DNA of 64,000 nucleotides, taken from the NCBI GenBank assembly GCA_002842045.1, contig PHBX01000006.1, positions 124,001-188,000 of the forward strand. Reading direction: 5' to 3'. This DNA comes from Chloroflexi bacterium HGW-Chloroflexi-3. Its GTDB lineage: Bacteria > Chloroflexota > Anaerolineae > Anaerolineales > Anaerolineaceae. Position 1 is the first letter of the stretch, and each line of letters opens with the position of its first letter. Below, piece after piece: positions 53,329-61,780 of this stretch. A program made the position numbers and the translations under genes. Below the pieces are notes generated by a model. The model had not been told where the DNA came from, searched no databases, and worked only from the letters and a program-made list of their open reading frames with translations.

Positions 53329-54897
53329 TCATGCTTGGTGGGTGGGTAAGAAAGGCATTTCCGGACCGGGGATGTTCAATAATTTGGCCAATGCCGCCCG
53401 CATGGCTGTACGATCATCCCAGAGATATTCAGTCTCACCAAAACACATGGATTGTTCGTGACCTTTTCCACATGCCATAACCAGATCACCTGTTTTGGCT
53501 AATTGAACACCTAATTCAATTGCATTTCCCCGGTCAGGTATAATGAACAGGTTCTCTCCCAGAATAGCGCCCTGACTTTCAGCGGCACGTTGCATTTCGG
53601 CCAAAATAGAATTCAGTTCTTCAGTACGAGGATCTTCTGCCGTAATAATGGTGATATCTGCCATTTGGGCAGATTTTTCCGCCATCAACCTTCTTTTCTC
53701 CCGATCACGCAAACCAGCAGAACCAAAAATTGTAATTACCCTTCCAACGGTTAATTTTTGCACTGTCTTGATAGCATTCTCGAGTGCATTTGGTGTGTGG
53801 GCAAAATCAACAATCGCCTGGAATGGTTGCCCCATGCGTATCTGTTCCATCCGACCGGGAACTGACTGCATATTTTCTATTCCTTTTGCAGCCAGATTTG
53901 GATTAATTTTTAAACCAAATATTCCCACAGATAAGGCTGCTAGAACGTTCGAAATGTTGTAATCTCCTGGTAAGTGAGAATGAATGTCTACTGAAAAATT
54001 TTGACCACTGGCTTTAAATCGAACTCCATCTATTCCCGTTTGGATTTCCTCTGACCAAATATCATGTTTTTCCTGAATAGAGTAAAAAATCTTTGGAACA
54101 AGTGAAATACTTTCTAAATAATCACTGGAAGAATCGTCTTTGTTGATGATCGCCAGGCGATCCGGAAAGAATGATTTAACTTCTGTTTCATGGAGTGATT
54201 CAAAGAGACGTCCTTTTGCCTGTAAATAAGCTTTATATGATCCATGATAGTCTAAATGTTCATGGGTAATATTGGTGACAACGGTAATATCAAAATCACA
54301 TCCGGTCACCCTGTGTTGCGCAAGGCCATGTGAAGTTGTTTCCAGGACCACATGGGTCAATCCAGCTTGTCTCATTCGCCAAAGATAATATTGCACAGCA
54401 GGTGCTTCAGGTGTCGTCACATGAAATCCAGTATCAAGCACTTCCTCCCCTATTTGTGCATTTACTGTCGAAATCATACCGGCTTTTAATCCAGCGGATC
54501 GTAATATTTCATAAATCAGATTGGATGTTGTTGTCTTTCCATCTGTGCCTGTCACCCCAATCAGGATCATAGATCGAGATGGATATCCATAATAACTGGC
54601 TGATATATGTGCCAATGCCTCTCGTGAATTTTCGAATTGAAGATATGGGATATCCAGGTATTCCCAGTTCTCGATTGATTGAGATCCTATTGCAGCGACA
54701 GCACCATTTTTTGCGGCAGCTTCAATGTATTTATGCCCGTCAACATTTCCTCCCTCCAGTGCCACAAAGATATGCCCTGGTTCAATCATACGTGAGTCGT
54801 ATTGAATTCCTTCAACCACAAAATCAATTTTAATTGAAGAACTTCTATAAGATAATGGAATGTTTTCTAGTATTTGGTTTAAAGTCTGTTTTTGCAT
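53329..54897 (-). CDS. murE: UDP-MurNAc-tripeptide synthetase (MurE)
   Basis: About 522 residues with the Mur ligase layout: N-domain with GHIFVALEGGNVDGHKYIEAA, ATP loop GVTGTDGKTTTSNLIYEIL, central domain HVVLETTSHGLAQHR and NITHEHLDYHG, and C-domain with FGSAGLRDREKRRLM. The residue that adds to UDP-MurNAc-Ala-Glu is selected near DNPR in E. coli; here it is EDPRTEE, so the amino acid is not certain. I choose ATG 54897 (MQKQTLNQ) over 54933: TATAAT lies six bases before it, with no ribosome site, as in a leaderless mRNA. Confidence 0.93.
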   Translation of the reverse strand: MQKQTLNQILENIPLSYRSSSIKIDFVVEGIQYDSRMIEPGHIFVALEGGNVDGHKYIEAAAKNGAVAAIGSQSIENWEYLDIPYLQFENSREALAHISASYYGYPSRSMILIGVTGTDGKTTTSNLIYEILRSAGLKAGMISTVNAQIGEEVLDTGFHVTTPEAPAVQYYLWRMRQAGLTHVVLETTSHGLAQHRVTGCDFDITVVTNITHEHLDYHGSYKAYLQAKGRLFESLHETEVKSFFPDRLAIINKDDSSSDYLESISLVPKIFYSIQEKHDIWSEEIQTGIDGVRFKASGQNFSVDIHSHLPGDYNISNVLAALSVGIFGLKINPNLAAKGIENMQSVPGRMEQIRMGQPFQAIVDFAHTPNALENAIKTVQKLTVGRVITIFGSAGLRDREKRRLMAEKSAQMADITIITAEDPRTEELNSILAEMQRAAESQGAILGENLFIIPDRGNAIELGVQLAKTGDLVMACGKGHEQSMCFGETEYLWDDRTAMRAALAKLLNIPGPEMPFLPTHQA

Positions 54898-54903
54898 ATT
54901 GTC

Positions 54904-54945
54904 ATTATACAAAAAAAGGTTGGAAGCAAGCAAAAACCTCCAACC
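54904..54945 (-). promoter_or_regulatory. atp-operon terminator overlapping the murE promoter
   Basis: On the minus strand GGTTGGA and TCCAACC pair (54945-54939 with 54924-54918) and are followed by T7, a terminator after the ATP synthase genes. The -35 TTGCTT (54933-54928) lies in its loop, and TATAAT (54909-54904) directly after the T run gives an 18-base spacer. The murE ATG begins six bases later. Confidence 0.7.
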
Positions 54946-54966
54946 CTGGTTTAACGAAGTTATTTT

Positions 54967-55704
54967 TTACTGCAATGATCTTTGTAAGTTAGACAACTGC
55001 CCAGCAACTGATCCATCAACGACTCTATCACCAATTTTTACAACCAATCCACCTAAAATGGCAGGATCAACTCTAAAACTGACACTGGCTGTATCGCCAA
55101 TTTTACTGAGAACGTCCTGTTTAACAGTCTTTTGCTCCTCGAGTGTCAATGGTAAGGCACTGGTTACTTCAGCTCCTGAACCTGAAATTGATAGATCTTC
55201 TATGACAATGACTTTTCCATCTTTCACACCACTGAAGAATTCCGCCAGAAGGGTTCTTTGACGCTTCTCGTCCAAAGCTTCACCAATTAATTTCTGTGCA
55301 GCAGCGATAGCAATTGCAGAAACGTCACCACGCATCTCACTTAATAATCTTACGCGCTCTTCTTCAACTTCTGACAAAGCATTTTCTCTTTGTTTATCAA
55401 TGCCCTGTTTGGCTTCTGTCACCATTTCTTTTTGTAGAGCTTCTGCCCGAGAGGTGGTTTCACGAATAATCTCATTGGCTTTTAATTGCGCATCACCAAT
55501 AATTTTATCAGCAGCTTTTTCTGCGGTCGCTCTTGCATCAGCGGCAATACGTGCATCTTCAAGACCCTGGGCAATTTTATTTCTTCGTTCTTCCAGCATT
55601 TTTGTCACTGGACCAAATACCCAGGCGCGCAACACAATATAAATAATCGCAAAATTTATGATGTGTGTAAGTAAGAAACCCAGATTAATACCTAGCTTTT
55701 CCAA
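54967..55704 (-). CDS. atpF: F-type ATP synthase subunit b fused to the C-terminal domain of delta
   Basis: A 245-residue protein. One N-terminal membrane helix (about 8-27) and a long charged coiled coil (about 35-165) are subunit b. After a short linker, residues about 178-245 (LTLEEQKTVKQDVLSKI and ILGGLVVKIGDRVVDGSV) match the C-terminal domain of delta. The six-helix N-terminal domain of delta that binds the top of F1 is not found. It serves as the stator stalk. It follows atpE and ends the operon; the F1 genes are not next. Confidence 0.88.
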   Translation of the reverse strand: MEKLGINLGFLLTHIINFAIIYIVLRAWVFGPVTKMLEERRNKIAQGLEDARIAADARATAEKAADKIIGDAQLKANEIIRETTSRAEALQKEMVTEAKQGIDKQRENALSEVEEERVRLLSEMRGDVSAIAIAAAQKLIGEALDEKRQRTLLAEFFSGVKDGKVIVIEDLSISGSGAEVTSALPLTLEEQKTVKQDVLSKIGDTASVSFRVDPAILGGLVVKIGDRVVDGSVAGQLSNLQRSLQ

Positions 55705-55723
55705 GGTTGGCTCCTTTCCTCTT

Positions 55724-55960
55724 TTAGAGAACGAATAACATTAAGAATGCGATAACCAAACAATAAATGGCAATAGCCTCAGAAAACGCAATACCAAGGA
55801 TCATATTTGTAAAAAGGTTACCATAGGCATCTGGATTACGCGCCATTCCATTTAAAGCTCCATGTACGCTTAAACCAATTCCAATACCTGCACCTAAAGC
55901 ACCAATCATTGAAAGGCCAGCACCAATAAATTTTGCAGCAAGAATTAAATCACCTGTCAT
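55724..55960 (-). CDS. atpE: F-type ATP synthase subunit c
   Basis: A 78-residue hairpin of two membrane helices. Helix 1 is Gly-rich (GALGAGIGIGLSVHGALNG), the loop is ARNP, and helix 2 carries the ion-binding Glu in GIAFSEAIAIYCLV. There is no Gln in helix 1 and no Ser/Thr after the Glu, so the Na+ signature is missing and proton coupling is expected. It forms the rotor ring. Confidence 0.96.
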   Translation of the reverse strand: MTGDLILAAKFIGAGLSMIGALGAGIGIGLSVHGALNGMARNPDAYGNLFTNMILGIAFSEAIAIYCLVIAFLMLFVL

Positions 55961-55980
55961 TTCTCCTCCATAAATTATAA

Positions 55981-56955
55981 TTAATGATCGTCATGTTCCC
56001 CATGACCTTGTGTTGCTTGAGCCATGAAAACTAAAGTTAACATACCAAACACGAATGCTTGGATAACACCCATAAATAATTCAAAAGCAAAAATCAATGA
56101 AGGTACAAATACAGGAAGCATTGCACCGACTAATGCTACCAAAACAGTTCCTGAAAACATCACGCCAAAAAGACGGAATGAAAACGATAGTATTTTTGCT
56201 AATTCTGAAATTAACTCCAGGATACCAACAATAAAATCCATAAAACCCAAAAAAGGTTTTTTAAATATTGTTGTGAAATTTAAGAATTTTGAAAAGTATC
56301 GAACTCCCTGTGCCCGGATACCAATCACCTGAACCATAACAACTGATATTAAGGCTAAGGCAATGGTAAAGTTTAGATCGGTCGATAAACCTCTAAAGAA
56401 CGGTGTGACGATATATCCTTCACCTTTATGGGCTAACTCAGGTGTAAGGATATTCCAGTTTCCACCAATATTTTGGGTGACATATCCGTGATCATAATGA
56501 TGCATGAAACCGATTGTTTCCATACCTGGGATCAATTTCGTCAAGTTTGCAACCAGAACTAAAACAAATATCGTTGCAAACCAAGGAAAGATTTGTTTGG
56601 CATATTTTCCCGCAGAAGTTTCAGTCAAGTTATATAATGCTTCAACCAGCATCTCGATCAATGCTGCAACCCCTTTGGGCACAAGCGTTCCACCTTTTAA
56701 ACCATTCCGAACCAGTAACGCTAAAATTATTATGATTAAATCAACCAGTAACATGGAGGGAAGAGTATTGACGAAATAAAAATCACCAATGACAGGCAAG
56801 GTGAAAATTGGTTCCAGTAATATTCTTTCCGGAGCAACTTGAATATGTGGTTGGATTGGTTTAGCAATGAAATTAACAGCAAGAATCGTCAGAATAATTA
56901 AACCAAATATCCACCAACGATTGACACCCCAACGCCACTTACGAGTATTTTCCAA
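55981..56955 (-). CDS. atpB: F-type ATP synthase subunit a
   Basis: About 324 residues from TTG 56955, which has AAAGGAG eight bases before it; a longer frame to 57030 would run deep into atpZ and is unlikely. It has about six membrane segments. The functional Arg is in LSFSFRLFGVMFSGTVLVAL (about residue 255). Residues in KLIPGMETIGFMHHYDHGYV form an extended extracytoplasmic loop. The C-terminus is His-rich (GHGEHDDH). Subunit a carries the proton half-channels. It overlaps atpZ by 17 bases. Confidence 0.93.
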   Translation of the reverse strand: MENTRKWRWGVNRWWIFGLIILTILAVNFIAKPIQPHIQVAPERILLEPIFTLPVIGDFYFVNTLPSMLLVDLIIIILALLVRNGLKGGTLVPKGVAALIEMLVEALYNLTETSAGKYAKQIFPWFATIFVLVLVANLTKLIPGMETIGFMHHYDHGYVTQNIGGNWNILTPELAHKGEGYIVTPFFRGLSTDLNFTIALALISVVMVQVIGIRAQGVRYFSKFLNFTTIFKKPFLGFMDFIVGILELISELAKILSFSFRLFGVMFSGTVLVALVGAMLPVFVPSLIFAFELFMGVIQAFVFGMLTLVFMAQATQGHGEHDDH

Positions 56956-57247
56956 GGCTTGTCTCCTTTGATTCTTTATCAAAATTTGTTTGTTTGACTT
57001 TAATTTTGGATAATGCAAAACGGACAACAAATATCATAACAGCTAAAGAAACAGGGATACTAACAATTAATAATCCCACTGTGAAAATTGGTTTTGATTG
57101 ATAATGATTATCCAACCAAAGTCCCCCTAAAACCGCCCCTAAAATAATTACAAAGGTTAAACAACCAACCTGAGCCACAACACTTACGAGAGTCAAGTTA
57201 AAAAATTTAGTTTTTGAATCAACAGGTGCAGGTTTCTCAGGTTGCAT
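56939..57247 (-). CDS. AtpZ/AtpI-type ATP synthase accessory membrane protein
   Basis: A 102-residue protein with two membrane helices (about 18-43 and 55-80) and GAVLGGLWLDNHYQSKPIFT between them, the typical AtpZ block. These small proteins help assemble the c-ring or move Mg2+/Ca2+. It is the first gene of the F0 operon. A promoter ends eight bases before its ATG. Confidence 0.85.
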   Translation of the reverse strand: MQPEKPAPVDSKTKFFNLTLVSVVAQVGCLTFVIILGAVLGGLWLDNHYQSKPIFTVGLLIVSIPVSLAVMIFVVRFALSKIKVKQTNFDKESKETSLGKYS

Positions 57248-57255
57248 ATTATAAA

Positions 57256-57284
57256 ATTATATCAGATTCAAAAAAGAGTATCAA
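57256..57284 (-). promoter_or_regulatory. Promoter of the atp operon inside the end of nuoN
   Basis: On the minus strand TTGATA (57284-57279) and TATAAT (57261-57256) have a 17-base spacer. The -35 covers the stop codon of nuoN. The atpZ ATG (57247) begins eight bases after the -10, so the mRNA is probably leaderless. Confidence 0.75.
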
Positions 57285-58741
57285 TGAAGCAACATCAGAT
57301 TTGTAGAAGCCACTTCCAGCCAATTCAACCAGGGAGTAAATATCACACCCATTGTGATGATTCCAATCACACAAACTGACAATGCCAGCTTCCAACCTAA
57401 ATAGATAGGTTGCGAATTTGTCTCCTCACTATCCGCAAATGTTATTCTGAGCACTGTTAAATAGTAGTATAAAGCAATGATCGAATTGACGATACCGATT
57501 ATCAATAACCAGATTAATCCAGCATCCATTGCTGCCATAAAAACAAGTACTTTGCTTACAAATCCACCAAATGGGGGGATACCTGCCAATGATAAAATGG
57601 CAATGAGGAAAACAAGGGAAATTCCTGGGGATCTTTTCATCAATCCCTGGAAAGACTCAATTTCATTTGATTTCTTTGATTTTTCAACAATGTGGATGAC
57701 ACCAAATATGGCCAGGTTGGTAAACAAATAAGCCAGGAGATAATACATTGCAGCTTTGAAACCCATTGTTGTTCCGGAGGCAACACCAATTAACATATAG
57801 CCAGCATGTGCTATCGATGAATATGCAAACATACGTTTGATATCCTTCTGTACCAATGCCAATAAATTACCAACGAACATGGAAGCGGTTGCCATCAGTG
57901 CTAACAACGTAGTCCAGCTTTGAGGTTCTGGTGAGAAAATCGACACCATAAATCTCATAATAACGATAAAACCTATTGCCTTTGATGCTGTGGATAGATA
58001 ACCAGCAATCGGGGTTGGCGCACCCTGATATGCATCTGGTGCCCAAAAATGAAATGGGAATCCGGAAATTTTGGCTCCAAATCCCACAACAGTTAATAAC
58101 AAGATGAATATCAACAACCCTGTAGAAATTTTTCCAGCTTCAATCGCTGCCAGGATTTCAGTGAAATGTGTACTTCCAGTGAAGCCGTACAATAGACTGA
58201 ACCCATATAATAATATTGCTGATGTGAAAGCGCCAAATAGGAAATATTTAAGACCGCTTTCAATTGAAAAATTATTCTTAGTAAGAAAGCCGACCAGAAC
58301 ATACAGAGGAATCGCAGTTGTTTCAATTGCCAGGTAGAGTAAAATGATATTGGATGAAGCTGCCATCATACTCATACCAATCACACTCAACAACAACATG
58401 GCAAAATATTCGCCCTTGTCATTCACCTCCTGGTGATACATGGAAAACAAAGTTGTGATCGCTGCACCCACCATCACGATCAATTGGAATGTAAAACTGG
58501 CTGCATCCACTTGGATCATTCCACCCCATGCGTAACTCGTAGTATTTCCTGGAGATAAGAATAAAAGAGTAGCCAGAATAATGATTAACAAACCTAAAAA
58601 AGTTATCCAACTTAATGTGTTTCCATTAACATGTTTTTTTCGAAACACATCAACAACCATCACGATGGTGATCAAACCAAGTAAAAAGAGTTCTGGCAAA
58701 ATGGCTATCAAATCAAAATTAGTGATCATATTCGACCCCAT
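57281..58741 (-). CDS. nuoN: NADH-quinone oxidoreductase subunit N
   Basis: A 486-residue antiporter-like membrane subunit with about 14 helices. The family blocks KYFLFGAFTSAILLYGFSLL, KISGFPFHFWAPDAYQGAPT (Lys and the discontinuous-helix region) and RMFAYSSIAHAGYMLIG are present. ATG 58741 directly follows the stop of nuoM2 and has GGAGG seven bases before. It is a proton-pumping unit of complex I. Confidence 0.95.
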   Translation of the reverse strand: MGSNMITNFDLIAILPELFLLGLITIVMVVDVFRKKHVNGNTLSWITFLGLLIIILATLLFLSPGNTTSYAWGGMIQVDAASFTFQLIVMVGAAITTLFSMYHQEVNDKGEYFAMLLLSVIGMSMMAASSNIILLYLAIETTAIPLYVLVGFLTKNNFSIESGLKYFLFGAFTSAILLYGFSLLYGFTGSTHFTEILAAIEAGKISTGLLIFILLLTVVGFGAKISGFPFHFWAPDAYQGAPTPIAGYLSTASKAIGFIVIMRFMVSIFSPEPQSWTTLLALMATASMFVGNLLALVQKDIKRMFAYSSIAHAGYMLIGVASGTTMGFKAAMYYLLAYLFTNLAIFGVIHIVEKSKKSNEIESFQGLMKRSPGISLVFLIAILSLAGIPPFGGFVSKVLVFMAAMDAGLIWLLIIGIVNSIIALYYYLTVLRITFADSEETNSQPIYLGWKLALSVCVIGIITMGVIFTPWLNWLEVASTNLMLLH

Positions 58742-60214
58742 TTATGCACCTCCCAAAATTGCCAGAATATGATTAACGCCAGTCTCTATCAGCGGTACCA
58801 TCAAACTCGGAATCAATCCGATGGCGATCATAAATAAACTGAGCAAACCAATAACAATTTTATCTTTGACAGTGATATCTTTAATTTTGCCTTCAAATTC
58901 TTTCGGCAAATCTCCAAAGAAAACCTTGCGGACAACCAGCAAAATATAAGCCGCAGTGACAACGATGGAAATCACGGATATGATCGCCACAATTGGTGCT
59001 ACCTGCCAGACACCCATATAAATGGGAATTTCAGCAATAAAACCAGAAAGACCTGGCATACCCATCGAAACCAGACCGCCTACGATAAATCCCACCATTG
59101 CCCATGGCATTACTTTATATAAACCTCCTAGTGATGCAATATCTCGGGTATGCGATCGATCGTATACCATACCAACGATGGAAAAGAAGAGTGCTGTCAT
59201 CACACCGTGCGAGAACATTTGTAATCCAGCGCCTAATAATCCATTGTAATTTAACGAAGCAAATCCTATTAACACCAATCCCATATGTGACACAGAAGAA
59301 AAACCAATCACATATTTAAAATCTTTTTGTATCATGGCGATAAAAGCGCCGTACACGACGTTGATCGTCGCCAGCACTAAAATCCAGGTAGCCCAATGCC
59401 TGGCGCCTTCAGGTAATAACATAATCCCCACTCGTAATGCTGCAAAAACACCGACTTTCATCTCGACCCCTGCCAGGAGCATTGAAATGGCTGTTGGGGC
59501 AGCCACATGACCATCCGGTGCCCAGGAGTGGAATGGGAAGATACCTCCCAAAATAGCAAATCCAAGGAAAACAAATGGGAACCACATTCTTTGCATCTCT
59601 ACTGAGAATCCAGCATTTTCAAGCAACAAAAGATCGAATGTCCTTTCAGGTGAAGCCTGGTAAATGGCCAACGCACCAATCAATGCCAGGACTGAACCAA
59701 TAAACAAATACAGTGTAAGCTTCATACCGCCATAATTACGAGTTTTAGGGTACCCCCATATCACAATCATCAAGTACTTCGGAAAAACTGCTAATTCAAG
59801 GAAAAAGAAGAGCAAGAATAAATCCAGAGAGGAAAAAACACCTAAAACACTGGTTGCTAAAAACATCAGATATGAGAAGAATTCACTTGGGCGGTTATCA
59901 ATATTCCATGAAACCATCACACCTGAAAAAACAACCAGTCCAGTCATAACCAGCATGGCAACGCCAATACCGTCCACGCCCAGATGATAAGTTATCCCCA
60001 ATTCGGGTAACCAGGGAAGGTATTCAGTGAATTGATAGCCGGCTTTTTCGATGCTATAACTTGCCCAGATAATAAGCGTGAATAAGAGTACAAGACTGGA
60101 AGCTGCCAGCGCTATCGGCCTGATCCAACCAGGTTTTTGACGCCCATATAAAAGGATGATCAGCCCGGCGATTAGTGGTATAAAAATGGTTACACTCAGG
60201 ATAGGAAAACCCAT
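58742..60214 (-). CDS. nuoM: NADH-quinone oxidoreductase subunit M, second copy
   Basis: A 490-residue antiporter-like subunit. It has LGVDGIGVAMLVMTGLVV, FFFLELAVFPKYLMIVIWGY (Glu in helix 5), FPFHSWAPDGHVAAPTAISM and KYVIGFSSVSHMGLVLIG. In most complex I operons only one nuoM stands between nuoL and nuoN; here it follows another. It shares overall layout with the preceding gene but differs in the N-terminus and helix 5, so it is an old duplicate, not a recent one. Confidence 0.93.
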   Translation of the reverse strand: MGFPILSVTIFIPLIAGLIILLYGRQKPGWIRPIALAASSLVLLFTLIIWASYSIEKAGYQFTEYLPWLPELGITYHLGVDGIGVAMLVMTGLVVFSGVMVSWNIDNRPSEFFSYLMFLATSVLGVFSSLDLFLLFFFLELAVFPKYLMIVIWGYPKTRNYGGMKLTLYLFIGSVLALIGALAIYQASPERTFDLLLLENAGFSVEMQRMWFPFVFLGFAILGGIFPFHSWAPDGHVAAPTAISMLLAGVEMKVGVFAALRVGIMLLPEGARHWATWILVLATINVVYGAFIAMIQKDFKYVIGFSSVSHMGLVLIGFASLNYNGLLGAGLQMFSHGVMTALFFSIVGMVYDRSHTRDIASLGGLYKVMPWAMVGFIVGGLVSMGMPGLSGFIAEIPIYMGVWQVAPIVAIISVISIVVTAAYILLVVRKVFFGDLPKEFEGKIKDITVKDKIVIGLLSLFMIAIGLIPSLMVPLIETGVNHILAILGGA

Positions 60215-60226
60215 TCCATCACCTCT

Positions 60227-61762
60227 TTAGAAGAAAAAATTTACTGCATGATTGATTAAATTCAATAATGATGCCGGCCAAACTCCAATCCAGAGCATCA
60301 AAACCATCAAAGGAGCGATTACCCATACCTCGCGAGTACTGATTTCCGGTATCGCTAACCAACGATCATTTCTTGGACCATGCAAGACACCGGCAATCGC
60401 TTTAAGAATATATACACCTGTAAAGAATAAACCGATCATGGAGAATGCTGTAGCAAGTGGGAAAATTCCCCAGGCTCCTCGAACCACCAGAAATTCCGAG
60501 ACAAAACCATTCAAACCGGGTAAGCCCAGAGCTGCCATTGCTGTAAATACAAAAATGGCTCCATATCTGGGAAGAATTGGCCATAAACCACCCAATTCAT
60601 CCAACTGACGGGTGTGGGTCCGATCATAAACTACCCCAACCAGGAAAAACATACCTGCGGATGTTAATCCATGATTGAACATTTGAAGAATGGAGCCATT
60701 TAATGCGATTGTAGCACTCTGGATAACCCCATTATCTGTTGATTGCCAGGCAAAGGCAGCTGCAGCAATCCCTAAGACAACAAATCCCATATGATTGATA
60801 GATGAGTAAGCCACCAGGCGTTTTAAATCTTTTTGTGCAAAAGCCGCCAGTGCTCCAAAGATGATTGCTGCTGTAGCTAAAATCGCTAAGGCTCCTGCAT
60901 AACGATGCGCCTCGACCGGGAAAAATGGAATAACCAGTCGAATAAAACCATAAGCGCCTAATTTCAGCAGAACTCCAGCCAGGATCATTGACCCAGCCGT
61001 GGGTGCTTCGGTGTGGGCATCCGGTAACCAGGTATGCACCGGCCAGACAGGCACTTTAATGGCAAATGCCAATACAAATGCCCAGAAAGCAATCGCTTTA
61101 ACTGAAGTTAAGGATAATCCTAATGGTATTGCTTTTTGAAAATTTGCATCTGTTAATGCTGGCCACAATTGGTAAATTTTTACCAGATCAAAACTTCCCG
61201 TAGTGATACCCAAAATTTGGATGGAGAGCAATAATCCCAGGGATCCTGCCATGGTAACCAGGATAAACTTGAGAGCAGCGTAATTGCGTTTAGCACCACC
61301 CCATTGATTGATGAGAAAATACATAGGGATTAGACCTATTTCCCAAAATAAGAAAAAGACCAATAAATCTAAGGAAATAAATACACCCAACACACCGGTT
61401 TCCAAAAATAAAAACAGTGCCATGTACGCTTTGACCTGATTCTTGATCCCATAGGAAGCCAGGATCGCTAATGGTGTCAGTATCGTTGTCAGGAGTACCA
61501 TTGGCAACGAAATCCCATCCACACCAAAATGGAATGATGATCCGATCGCTGAAAACCAGGGGATTTGAATCTCGAACTGAAAACCAGGTAGGGTTTTATC
61601 AAACTGGAACCATAAAAGTAATGATAAAAAGAACGGAATTAAGGAACTTCCAAAAGCAACCCATCTAATCGTGTTTTTATTGGATGTTGGTAAAACAACA
61701 ATCAGAATGGCTGCCAGGGTCGGAAGTAAAAGAATGTAAAAAAGTAGATTATTTTCCATCAT
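60227..61762 (-). CDS. nuoM: NADH-quinone oxidoreductase subunit M, first copy
   Basis: About 511 residues from ATG 61762 (AAGGA upstream). It has HFGVDGISLPMVLLTTILTP, FFLFWEIGLIPMYFLINQWG (the helix-5 Glu), WPVHTWLPDAHTEAPTAGSM (His/Asp pump residues) and KRLVAYSSINHMGFVVLG. It is the canonical NuoM by sequence. It lies between nuoL and the second nuoM. Confidence 0.94.
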   Translation of the reverse strand: MMENNLLFYILLLPTLAAILIVVLPTSNKNTIRWVAFGSSLIPFFLSLLLWFQFDKTLPGFQFEIQIPWFSAIGSSFHFGVDGISLPMVLLTTILTPLAILASYGIKNQVKAYMALFLFLETGVLGVFISLDLLVFFLFWEIGLIPMYFLINQWGGAKRNYAALKFILVTMAGSLGLLLSIQILGITTGSFDLVKIYQLWPALTDANFQKAIPLGLSLTSVKAIAFWAFVLAFAIKVPVWPVHTWLPDAHTEAPTAGSMILAGVLLKLGAYGFIRLVIPFFPVEAHRYAGALAILATAAIIFGALAAFAQKDLKRLVAYSSINHMGFVVLGIAAAAFAWQSTDNGVIQSATIALNGSILQMFNHGLTSAGMFFLVGVVYDRTHTRQLDELGGLWPILPRYGAIFVFTAMAALGLPGLNGFVSEFLVVRGAWGIFPLATAFSMIGLFFTGVYILKAIAGVLHGPRNDRWLAIPEISTREVWVIAPLMVLMLWIGVWPASLLNLINHAVNFFF

Positions 61763-61780
61763 ATTTTCCTTAACCAATTC

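Noticed and set aside
53149..53349. Short plus-strand frame in the gap before murE
   Set aside because: No ribosome site, unusual composition, overlaps the end of murE, and no recognisable motif.
56956..57030. Longer N-terminus of ATP synthase subunit a
   Set aside because: It would overlap atpZ by more than 90 bases and is highly basic; TTG 56955 has a good AAAGGAG site.
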